Both the position numbers and the translations under genes were made by a program. From Morella rubra (taxonomy: Eukaryota > Streptophyta > Magnoliopsida > Fagales > Myricaceae), in NCBI GenBank assembly GCA_003952965.2, contig CM025851.1, positions 393,501 to 457,500 of the forward strand: a DNA stretch of 64,000 nt, written 5' to 3'. Shown here piece by piece: positions 1 through 11,603 of this stretch (within the stretch, counting starts at the first letter, position 1; each line of letters starts with the position of its first letter). The notes under the pieces were generated by a model that saw only the letters and a list, made by a program, of their open reading frames with translations, was not told the DNA's origin and searched no databases.

Positions 1-3000
1 AAAGTGGGGACGGACCCAAAAGTTGGCATGCTGGTCAATGCAAAACTTCCAGAAAACAACCCCATCCTTTTGAATGTGACCCTGACCTCATCTAGCACCT
101 ATGCACAACTGTGACAACTCCCTCACCCATCCGGACCTTATTATTCTTCATCTGTTTCTTTACTTAGATAGTCCATTAATTAGGTTATCTATGACCAAAA
201 TTTCCAGCCAAATTTTGACACGTCTAATTAGAACCCCCGTTTGAATGGAGAATTCTGAGTTTTTGCTTGTGTGCTTAAAGGAGGACCCCTTGTTTTGAAT
301 TTTCATTCAAATTTTCTATTACTTTTCTCTACGGGATATCGGCAATTAATATATAACCATTTTCACCCCCTTCAATCAGCTTTCAGTATATAGTTTTTTC
401 AACTACATCAACCGTGCTTCCAATGACAGGAACACCTTCAATGCATTTAGGACATTTTTTTGCTGGTCAACGTATTTGAAGGCTTCTAGAAAGACGTTCT
501 TTTGTTGATTTTTCCTCCCTTTTTATTTTATGGTATTTTTTGGGAGACAACATTCCGTCGCTTTTTTTTTTTTATATTGAATCAACGACGGAAAGAGATG
601 GATTTTTTCACGTTGAAAATGATATAGTGTTTCAAATTATGAGCGAAGCGACAAAAAATATATTAAGATTGCTGTTCTTTTTCCACCCTCTATAATTTTA
701 ATTCATAGTAAAGTAAGTTTTATTATCATTGAAGCTTAATTAAACGTATACACGTGGAGAATTGACAGGTGCGACTGAGTCCTGCTCAATTGTCCTTCTG
801 AATTTTCTGGTTAAGATGAATAATCGCGAGAACTAATGACCGTTTCTTTTTTTCGTAAAGCGAAAGCTTGTTACTCTTCTTATTGAAACGTTTCCACCTC
901 GCGACTTTTTCTTGAATGGAAAGCTTTTTTTTTTTTTTTTCTAAGCTTGAATGAAAAGCTTTTGATGCATGAAACAGAGTCCTGACCACGCCTAATGACA
1001 AAAATTAATGCTTCTTCCTTGACCTACACACCTTTCTTTACTTTTCATTGCCTTCGTACACAAACTCCATACAATTGAGTAGATCACTGTGGGCACGAAA
1101 AAGATTGCTAATACAAAAATTGTGAAATCAATGGAAATATGTTTTACTAATTGATTACTGGATTAGGCCACTAATTCATTACCGAAGAGGGGTTTGGTCC
1201 CGCATGAAATCTTATTATTCTACGTGTATTGAATAAGTACTGGATACAATCCATTAATACGGATCATTATACATTGAGAACAAATGTGTTAAGGTTTTTA
1301 TCTAATGTTCATGCTTTATTTGAGTAGTAGGAAAAGTGGTACCACAATATAATTTAATTATATAAGCTAACAAGTAGCCAACTAATTGATTTGTTTAAAG
1401 CTTGTAGCCTGTAAGATCCTTCTCACCCAGACTGAGAAAACACAAGAAAAGGGTCCTTAGGTGGTAGCTGGTGAGAAGGTTCCCAATTCCTTAATCAAAT
1501 ATAAAGGATTCTCCTAAACATTTCAAAAGAAGAGTGAACAAAAATATAAAGGATTCTTCTGAATTTATTTTGAGCATGTTGTTTAAAATAAATAAGAAAA
1601 GGAAAGAGAGGGAGTTTGGAGGACCAAATTGTTTTCTTGTGTAACAGAGATTGTGACAGCTAAATCGATAGATGACAAGAGAATCGAGCGACAAGAGTAA
1701 AAACAAAGGTAGCCCCGACAACAGGATAGTAAACAATTAGAGCATCAAGGGCCCAGCTTGTCATTTGGATGATGCATTCACCAAACAAGATGATTCGGTT
1801 GTTGTTTTCGTTTATTTCTTTCTCTCTTCTGTTTTGGTTGTCCAAAACATTGATCAACTGTAACTGCTATACGGTACTAATTTGCTGCAGAGTTATGCAA
1901 ATTTGGTGATATACAGTAGAGTTAGGCACCGTGATGTTCTACTCAAGTTCAGGTTTTGCAATTTCGTCCAAAAGATAGGCAAGCCTCCATTCAAAAACTG
2001 TAAACCATGATGCTAAAACATGAGGCATGGGCGCATTAGAACATGGAATACGGTTTTCAAAAAGCAACTTTGAAACATAGACATGCTCACATGCATAGAA
2101 AATAGAAAATAGAGAGTTTGGCGTAAAACACAGAGGGGGGAAAGTGCATCGAATGAAGATCATCCATCGTCTTTTAGATTAAATGGGTCCTAAGCCGCTG
2201 ATGCTGATGCTCGGTACAGACATCGATAAGCTTTACGGACAAACAAAGCTGTAAAAGTCTCATTTGGTAGCCTGGGTTCCTAACATGATGTCGGACTGCT
2301 AACTAATCCGATTAATGTTATATGATTAACAACTTAACAAGGCTACCGCCGACCATGTGTCCATGCAAGAGTGTCCTCACTTTGCCCCACTATCTGAGAC
2401 TGCCAGATAATTCCCAGATGCACAAGATCACAACACCAAAGAAAGTGCAGATTGCACAGAAGCGCCTCTGGCAAAGGGAGTTAAAGGTGGCACCAAGGAG
2501 TCAATAACCTGGGGGTTTAACTATTTGCCATGACACAGATGTCATCATCTTTTCCCTGTGGGTAGCTTCCTTTCTTTTCGGTTTTGTTTTGTTGGGTTCC
2601 GATGTAGGTAATTGTTAGGCAGGCAACCTTTAAACAAGATATACTTTTTTCCAAGGCCTATGCAGTAAGTTCCTGTCCTGCCTATTCGGGCCGTGACATG
2701 GGAAATACTTCATTGCCTAGAAGTCCCCAGCTGGGAGGGCAGCGGCCAGTGAGTTATCATATCACTGGGTCTGGACTGAATTCAGCCGGATGTGAAAACC
2801 AAGTCTTCTTAACAGCACTATAGGTTTGGTCCATGTACTTTCTTAGGTAGCGTCGATGCACCATATGGTCTCCAGTCTAAGGTTGGACAACTTGGCTTAT
2901 CTTCGAAACGAGGTAACCATTAACATCTCAATACGATTAGGACCACTATTAATTTTCTTCCCTTCGTATCCAAAACAGAGGCAAGAAAAGAGAAATAACG

Positions 3001-3588
3001 AGTGAATTGAGTTTTGGGTTGAAAAAGACAACTTAATATAGATTTCAGAACAGATTGTACAAATAAATCCAAGCAAGTGAAATTAGGCATCCAGGTTCAT
3101 GCCATAGCTATTGCAGGTTCGGGTAATCCAGCTCTCACAACATATGTTGCAAGAAGCATGTACTAGCCAATAATTGTCGGTTTTCTGTTTTCTTTTGTTC
3201 TTTTCTAATATTGTGGAGAAATGCTGCTGGGAAGGTCTCAACTGCTAACAATTATGAGAAGAGAGTTTTACAAATTTCTAACATGTTACAAAATCAATCA
3301 AGAGGATCATAAGCACATGAATAAAGTTACATGACGATCAGTATTTTGACAAATCTACATACACAAATGGTGTTATCTATGTGACGACAACGTGCAGCAA
3401 TTGAATTCTTGGATAAAACTTTGAAGGGCCTTTCTGCTTCCATTGGCTGCCGTGTACAAACTGATGCTATACAAAAATCAGAGTCTGGATGAGATGCTGC
3501 CTTGGAACAAAGTAACTGTGGAGGATTCTACTTTGTCCCATAGAGGATTGTACAAAGAAGAATGCCGGCTTCATGGCATAGTCTTAAT
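1..3588. other. Intergenic; 3' flank of the phosphatase gene
   Basis: I see no gene that I can support here. Open frames are short and unlike known proteins. Bases 1-114 are open in one plus frame for 37 codons and end at a TGA, so they could be the 3' tip of a gene lying to the left, but I do not recognise the peptide. A 19-T run lies near 561-580 and further T/A runs near 925-940. The stretch of a few hundred bases below 3588 should hold the 3' UTR of the minus-strand phosphatase gene. Confidence 0.5.
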
Positions 3589-6585
3589 TTACAATGACCA
3601 AGCAGAAGAAGGAATTCCTTGCTTTTGAAACCATTCAGGCATGCGATACCTTTCGTAGAGGACAGGTCTCACATCTTTCTGCTGAGAGAGGTGCTTGAGT
3701 AGTGGAAGAAGGACATCCAGAAGCTGTAAAACAAGCAAATAATATATGATAAATACAAAGATAAAATAGCTAGAGAGTGGATGAAATAAATTGGTGAAAA
3801 GAGACCTGGAATATCAAATGCAAATCTTGGTACCTGTGTGTCATGCGGTTGCCCAGCAGTAAATGGAATGCATGGAATTCCATTCACTGGTTGCAACAAG
3901 AAACTGAATGGATTATTGTCAACAAGAACAATCCGGCATGGATTCTTTGATAAGCAGGAGAGATCCTTCACATGCTCCCGATACTCCCTGTAATGTTAGC
4001 CAGAATCAAAGGTTTTACCAAACAAAACTAAATTATTTAGAGCTGAGGGAGCTTTCAGAAGTTCATCCCTCCAACAATACATTTGCATTCATGTAATAAT
4101 TAACCTTGAAGCTATAATATTTGAAACAAAATTTGTGAGATGGATTTAAGATTGCTAAATGCTAGGAGCATAAAAACATGCGAATAGTTTTGTCATATCA
4201 CAAAAGGGGAACAAATCCTTCCATTGTACACAGAATTGACTCGATACTATAGAGTAAATGTCAGTCATTTGAAACAATAACAAACTCCGAAAATGTCAAC
4301 AAGACTATAAGCCATCAACTACAAGGTATTTAATTGCTCAGGAAAAATAATAATTTATAAGGTGATTAATGTGTGGAAGGTAGGATGACCTCCAAAGCAG
4401 AAGAATGAAAATAAACATGAGACATAGGTGCTGGAGTGAGATGATATGGTTTCTCAAAGCAGCAAGAAGTCCCCAAGAGGTACACAGAGTAGACTTCCAC
4501 ATGAAGGTTTCCTGTTGTTGGCTATGAATTACAACAACCAAAGAGCCTTGGAAGAGAGAGAGGGACCCCCGCGGGGGGGGGTTAATCACAAAGGAAGAAG
4601 TACTTACGTGCTAATTGTTGAAGGCCTATAAAGTCGGAGACTAAATCGATCTTCTGTATCTATTCTGTCAACAAGTGGTCTAGCATAACCTGTGGGCACA
4701 AACAAAAATTTTCATTCATAAAACAGAACAGGGCAAAATACATGTGGGAAGGAAGTGTAAAGATCTTGATAATGACCAAACCTTCAAGACCAGCGGTAAA
4801 CAGTACAAGATCCGCAAATTCACCAAGTCCTTTTAAGAATTCATGCAGGCCCGGACGCTCAAAAACTGTAACGTAACTGACCTTAGGGTTTCCTTCACTT
4901 TCCTTCAAATTGCAACAAATTCATATAAAAACACAACACATGAATTACTACAACACAGTCAATTATATACAAAATGGTTATCATGCAAAGCACCTTGTCT
5001 GAAGACACACATTCCAGTTCGAACCACTTCAACCCAGCTTCTGTTGCTTGGTTAAGAACAACAGCTGGCAAGCTGGACGTCTCATATGCACACACGAGAG
5101 TTTCGTCCAAGTCAAGAACGACCTGCAGTTGCATTTGTCAGTTTCCAAGTCTATCACGGAAGGTAGCAGCTTTCTAAAAAACATTGAAGCAATGATGATT
5201 GTTAAAGAACAAACAGAAGTGAAAACATTGTTGGACTGATTTTAAACACCTATGCTATCACTTTCTTTTGCACAATGGCAGTCCCTTACCTGAACTAATT
5301 GAGGTTGGAATATTTTGCACTCATGTTCTTAAAAGCTTTCTTAACACAACTTCAACATCTGAAGACTGAGAACCTCAAACCATTGTACAGCTACACCTGA
5401 TATTATGTTACTAAGCTTCCATAAACTCCAAATTTTCATAAACTAGATGTCAGTCCATTTGAGTCAGAGGTCAAAAGTTAACAATTAAAAAATTCATTAT
5501 ACATTGACATCTGGATATTGTCACACTTGGGAAAAAAATGGTCAAGCACAGGATCTCTAAACATCTCCATGAAACAGACACTAGAGCCATAGTATAGATG
5601 GGGAGAAAACTAAATGCACACTACAAAGAATTGTGGTAGCAAACTTGAAAAACACACCCAGAAGATAAGCCCAAACAATCAAACAAAATGATATGTGTAA
5701 CCAAATAAAAAAGCACTAGGAGGGAGCCAATATGCTATAGATGGTTTTGTCGGCTTTTGCAACCCCCATACTTTTCTATATATTGTAATAATGTCTAATT
5801 CCTGCCCAATACAGGTGTCTCTTATGACCTAAATATATCACAAGCACGACACTGAACGTTCCACCTTAAACAAAAGGGTTTTCATTTATTTCTGCAATAT
5901 AGAGAAAGCTCACTGCAAATAAGCCAAATGAACTCAAAAACTAACTCTAATCTACACAAAACGCTTCTCTATGTAAACATAAAACAACGCCATGCAAAAA
6001 CACTCGGCTAAAATCTCCTACAAAGCCAAATCCTTTGCAATTAATATTCATGCCCGCTCACTCATCTAACAGAAGCATGTCCACTTGAATCGAAGAAAAA
6101 AGCTTTTAACCGTTGATTTTTCTTTAGTCTAATCCAACCACATTAATCCAACAGAAAAGAGCTAAAAGTAGCAAAAGGCATTAAAAGAAAATGAGGAATT
6201 CGAAAAGCTAAAAACAAATTACACTTTTTTTTTTTTTGCAAAGCGAAAAAAGAAAAAGAAAAAACAAATTACACTTGAAGAAGAAAAAAGAGAACTTTTT
6301 TCAAAGTATAAGCCGTACCGTGAGCCTCTCGCACCGCTCGTCGCAATCGGACACTGCGTTCGAGGTAGCGATTTCGACGGTGGAGGGGGCTGCAGAGTCG
6401 TGGTCCGGGAGCTCAACGACCGGCAACGGCTTGAAAGAAGGAGAGGAAGAGAGCAGAGGGTGGTGACCGAGAGCTCTAAGGATCTGAAGGAAGATCTGGA
6501 AGAAGAAGGCCAACCAGTTCAGGAACGTCCGCCATACTTGCAAAGACCTCGGCGGGTATACCTCGGTCTGAGTCAACTCGGCCAT
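3589..6585 (-). CDS. SCP1-like small phosphatase (FCP1-homology HAD family), membrane-anchored type
   Basis: Six exons on the minus strand: 6585-6319, 5122-4994, 4902-4782, 4689-4608, 3987-3834 and 3723-3589. They join in frame at GT-AG sites into 295 residues. The protein begins MAELTQTEV and has a hydrophobic segment at about 21-39, likely a membrane anchor. The FCP1/NIF-type HAD domain follows: DLDET at 93-97 (D93 nucleophile, D95 acid/base), FTAGLEG at 167-173 (motif II), K207 (motif III) and VDNNP at 222-226 (motif IV). The C-terminus is WFQKQGIPSS plus a few residues. From memory it matches Arabidopsis At3g55960 closely from end to end and has similar length. The family dephosphorylates phosphoserine/threonine using Mg2+; the substrate of this branch is not known to me. 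Intron 1 (5123-6318) is the longest. A longer start is excluded because the codons just upstream contain no ATG. A SINE sits close upstream. Confidence 0.93.
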
Positions 6586-6846
6586 CGGAATATCCAAACA
6601 GAGTTCCCCCTTTCTCCCAGAGCAGACGAGGATGATTATATGGTGCGTAGGATCTCAACGTATCTCCTTGCCCAGATGTGTACCGTGTTCGTTAATTGGT
6701 TATGTAAGGGCAATGTGAGTCCCCCTCTGACTTTCTCGGAGTCGGAGATGCGGTCATGCTCTGAGTCGAGAAACAAAGACAACCACGCGCTGTCGATAAA
6801 TGTGGCCATGGAAAGTGTTTTCGTTTCCCTCGTTCTTTTTAACCCC

Positions 6847-7120
6847 TTTTTTTTTTTTTTTTTAGGTTATTAAATTTTGCACCCATTCACGTGCACTGAG
6901 TTTAGACGGACATGATTCAGTATGCGAACGAGTTAGGTTTTATATCACAGCAAATCCTCAACCGGACAGTCCTCCTAAACTACACATGCCGGTTAAGTCT
7001 AGCTATTCGGTGTGGGTAGCCCTAAAGAATTGTTTGCACCTGAGGAGATTCGAACTTGAGACCACAGGGAAAGCACACCCCTTAACCCCGAGCCTTGACC
7101 ACTCAAGCCAACCCATGAGA
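6847..7120 (-). mobile_element. tRNA-derived SINE with poly(A) tail and target-site duplication
   Basis: Read on the minus strand, the element starts near 7120 with a tRNA-like head. An A-box-like TGGCTTGAGTGG is followed by a B-box-like AGTTCGAATCTCC (near 7040-7055). A tRNA-unrelated body follows, ending in a run of 17 A (T at 6847-6863 on plus). Near-identical flanks, TTTTTAACCCC at 6836-6846 and TTTTTTAACCC at 7121-7131 with following T, fit a target-site duplication of about 14 bp. Box A, box B, the A tail and the flanking repeat together define a SINE. I cannot assign the family. It lies about 250 bp upstream of the phosphatase start codon and in the same orientation. Confidence 0.82.
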
Positions 7121-7782
7121 TTTTTTAACCCTTTTTAAATGGAAAGATGTATTTCAAAAATTCACCTCTAAATTGGTATTCATTTTAATTATATATATAT
7201 AATTCTTTAGAAACGTTGCTGTTGCTTTTATAGCAGTAAGATTATTGATCTTTCTTAAAACATTTATTGTATCATAATACAATGTATTTGAACATACAAT
7301 GTTTTGTAAAACTAAAACAGGTGGAAATACATGGTATAATGATTTATTTTATGATTTTAGATATGCAATTTTCCTAACTCGATGTATTTAAAGTTGTTAA
7401 TACTTAATACCAATATATAACATAATTTTTTTATACGAAATAATATTATATATCTTTTAAAAGTTAGAAGAACACGAATATTATTTAGCATGTTTAAAAA
7501 TTCCATTTATGGGAAGTTTTTAAAATTTATATATAGCATAATAAAAAGTGAATATCAATGTCCAATTTTAATTTGGTTTTAGTTAAGGAGCTACGGTTGA
7601 AAAATAAACTGAATAACATATAATAACTGGCTCAAACATTAAAATTTATGTTATACTTTATGATAATTAGCTGGACAGAGAAATAACATAAAAGAGCTCG
7701 TTGGGCAAATGATTGGAAAGGGGTTGCACGCGCTAGAGGTAAGCGTGGGCTTGCACACAAGGGATAAAAGTAAGAAAATGTA

Positions 7783-7809
7783 AAGAGAGAGAGAGAGAGA
7801 GAGAGAGAG
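7783..7809. repeat. (AG)n microsatellite
   Basis: A perfect dinucleotide GA tract of about 13 units in the spacer between the phosphatase and kinase genes. Confidence 0.95.
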
Positions 7810-8984
7810 GTTGGATATAGAATCCGCCAATAAGAAGAGACAATCTTTCCTCCTTTAAGACTTTGTCCCTAGTAATTAATAATTGAGTGTTACGTAGGAA
7901 AAAAAAATTAATAATTGAGTGTTGATTTTTATGCTCCAGCGAAAAAAAAAACCAATTCGTTACAATTTATGGTAAGGAAGAAAAAGCCCAAAAGAATATG
8001 CTCCGAAGGAAGTGAGTGGGCACATACTTGAGAGTATTTATAGGAGGGATATAATTTGGTACTCTCGGCCTCACTCAGGAGCATGGAGGTCTTTTTTCCA
8101 AATCGAACTATTATTCTTTTCATTTGTTATTTTGTTCAATCTATTTTTATATTGTACGATGTTAGTCAAGAAGCATTGTACTTCGCAGAAAATTTCATTG
8201 GGATGTTAGTCGTCGAGCGTGTTTAATGTCGTTGGTCAAATTTATTTTTTTATTTTCTTTTCCCGAGTATTTAGTCAATAACCGAACTCATGTTCTTTTT
8301 TGCGTATAGACCCCAAAGGGTCAAGAAATGTCTGCCTGTGTTTTCCATAAAATCCTGCTCCGGTGAGTCGTTGCCCAGATGGACTTCCGGGGCACAATTT
8401 GACAGCGGAGCTGCTGCGTTGTCGACTTGGATTGGGCGACTATTTGACTGGTCAAATAAAAACACTGGTTTGTGTCCACAGCACTCCGAACAAGACCTCT
8501 AAAAATATCAAACTTGGAATGGTGGGTTGACATCTACATGTAGCAGAGAACCGTGCTGCAGGAAAGTGCTCCTGTTAGTTAAACCAGACAGAACATTTTT
8601 GGTCGACAGAGACTCTCGTTTGCGGGGAAATGTTGTTCAGAAAAAAGCATCATTGGCTTTCAAGAACAAAAATTGTATATACACTTTACGTCCTTTTAAC
8701 TTAGTTCTGAGTCTGCCTCTGATAACTTACAAAACCCGTCAAATAAGGGTGAAAAAAATTGAGCAGAAACTTTGTACAAAAGGTATGTATGTGTTAATTA
8801 ACATAATAATTACAAGAGAAAAGCCCATGTAACAGCGTATATGCAATCAAAACTGAAATCAGAAACGCATTCCATTCTCACTCTCAGAGCTATATGGCTT
8901 CTGAGACACTTCAAAGTCGAGCAGTAATCCCACAAGACCGGGATCCCTCCATATATCCTAGCAAGAACTGGCTGGGCTAGAGGA

Positions 8985-11566
8985 CTAATATGAATAAGAA
9001 AGCCACGGATGCTCTAGTGCCTCAACTGCTGTTGGACGCCGTTTTGGATTGATCTCGAGCAAGTATTTCACAAAGTCGATAAACCCAATATCAGTCACCC
9101 GCAGACGACGCTCCAACGACGATGACTCAGGGATTATGTATTCCAGTTGGTCTGTCTCCTGAACAAATCATGTCACTCCTCAGCTAAATTGTCATTTTTA
9201 TTCACTAATGACTTCCCACTTTTAAGGATCAGAGTATATGCATACTTCTCTGAACTATTTCCAGCGTTTTCTTCACAAAACAGAAACATAAATAGGATAG
9301 TCTTTACATTAGTCTGAACAAGAAATTAGCCACTCACGGTTCTACATCACTATTTAAAATGACATATTAGCTCCAAAAAATAGATCCTCTTTTTCTAGAC
9401 TCTTCTTCGGAGAGGGAGTACTCCCTCTGTCATATTGCTCGTTCTCTTTGGGAAATCAAAACCTTTTAATAAGGAAAATCATGCGCTACCTTATCCTTCA
9501 ATGGAGAAAGAATTAAGCTTTTGTCTTCCTTGATTTAAAATCTAATAAACTGGTAAAAAGGCATCAAAATTGTGTCCATTGATTTTGAAAAAGTGGGCAT
9601 TAATATTTAAGCCAATGTAAAAGACACAATAGGAAACCAAGCAAATGTCAACTTAGTAAGCACTTTCCAAAACAATCAGCTATTGAACTGAAACAGTTGG
9701 GGGTTAAGCTCTAAGAAAATCTAAGCTTAGTTAAACATGCCTCGCTCATCAAACAAGAGAAATGAGATAACACGTCATGCTTCCAACTGCAAGCCAGATG
9801 TATGAAACATATAACACACATCTAGCATCCAGGCAAAGAACTTGGGAAACAAACCTCATTTATGTGATAAAGATCATATTCTTTTGAGAAGTACTTGTGT
9901 GTCTCTTGCCCCTGTTCCAACATCTCCATATCAATAGGTCCAAGCATCCCAATCATGCGTGCAAGGATCATTACCACTGAATCATTTGGAAACAGCACCT
10001 GGTGAACACAGAATTCACTAATTTGAGCATGTAGTCTTGAAATTGTTTACAAAAGAAAAACATAAGAATGAACAATTACAGAAAGAACCCAAAATTGGTG
10101 TGATACTCAAAGGCAAGGATCTATTCTTTACATGTTAACTTCAAATTAATAATAAAGACAACAAAAGGAAGACATACTTCCCCAGAACATAGCTCAGCCA
10201 AGATACAGCCGAGGGACCAGATGTCAATCCTTTGGTCATATGGAAGGCCTAGAATTACTTCAGGAGCTCGATAGGAACGGGATTGTACATATAGGCACAA
10301 GTTGTCTGTCTGAAAGCAGCTACTCCCAAGATCGATAACCTTTATCTCACATCTTCTATAGCTTTTGATAAGAATGTTCTCTGGCTTCAGATCACAGTGA
10401 ATAATTCCTAAGCGATGCAAGTATTCCAATGCCTCCAAGCATTGACGGGTTATGACCTGAGTAGAGGAAATATTTAAAGATACAATTGACTTTCAAGCTA
10501 GTTGTTTTACGCATAATTCCAACATGGTCTTGGACCAGCAGAAACTGCCAATATCTGTAAAGTTGGTAAATGGCGGCTCATAAGCAAAGACAAAATCTTC
10601 ATTGAAAAAACTAAAAATGATCTGTTACAATATAGACAGTGTGTATTGAAGGCACTCATCCTGTAACACTTGGGTACAAACAAAGCAAACCACGAAAGGA
10701 ATCAAATGGAAGAAAGAAAGTACATATTCCAATCATACAAACCTGCAATCTCCTCAAGGTAAAATAAGCTTCTCCACCAGATTCTTCATTGAATTTCTGA
10801 AACTCATATAAGTTTGACCGGAGGAGTTCACAAACAATGAAGAGATGCTCCTGCAGCATTTTCATCAAGAAAGAAAATCTAAAATGCGCTAAGTAGCTAA
10901 TTATAATTAAATCCCATGCTAATCAAGGGCAAAATAGAAAAAAGAAAAAGAAATTATCTCAATCATTAGCATGACTATCTCAGCTAGAATATGTACTATG
11001 CCTATATGCAAACACAGACAAACATTAAACAACAAAATGGTTTTTACATATAGGTTCTGTAAATTCAACTTTTTTTATTTCACTGTCAGATGACATGACC
11101 AATTAAAGGAACCGTGCAGAAACAATGGGTAATCTAGGTGATACCTGATGATAAAAGAAGTCATAAAGACGCAAAATATGGCGCTCATCGGCAGGGTCAT
11201 GTTTGTTGACAAGCTTTAAAAGCTTAATTTCATCTAAACTCTGATCGAAAAAATCTTTATCATTTTTTATGATCTTCAGGCAAACATCAATTCCGTTGTG
11301 AAGATCATGGGCTTGAACAACCTTACTGAAAGCAGCCGAACCCAGGTACTCTGTTACATAATATCTGCCTGCAATGACTGTATTCAGCACAATTGGCAGA
11401 TCCTTGTTTTCTTCAAATCCAGTCCTGCACATGGCATAACACATGAGTACAACTGATCCTACATATCAAACTGGAAACACACAATCCTCAAATCTCTATC
11501 AAACAAAGAACTGATACGATCAAATATTTGATGACTAGAATTGAACTTCTAAATAAATGTATCCTC

Positions 11567-11603
<37 letters not shown>

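Larger units (their letters stand above)
6586..8984. other. Divergent/intergenic spacer between phosphatase and kinase genes
   Basis: It holds the promoter and 5' UTR of the minus-strand phosphatase gene, the SINE at 6847-7120, an AT-rich block at about 7140-7680 and an (AG)n microsatellite at about 7783-7809. From about 8500 to 8984 it should include the 3' UTR of the kinase gene, also on the minus strand. Open frames near 8290-8830 look like chance. Confidence 0.5.

Noticed and set aside
7030..7125. tRNA-like A-box and B-box
   Set aside because: Not a functional tRNA gene: no acceptor-stem pairing could be made, and the sequence is followed by a tRNA-unrelated body and an A tail, which fits a SINE.
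8290..8832. Open frames on both strands downstream of the kinase gene
   Set aside because: Overlapping chance frames in likely 3' flanking sequence with no recognised domain.
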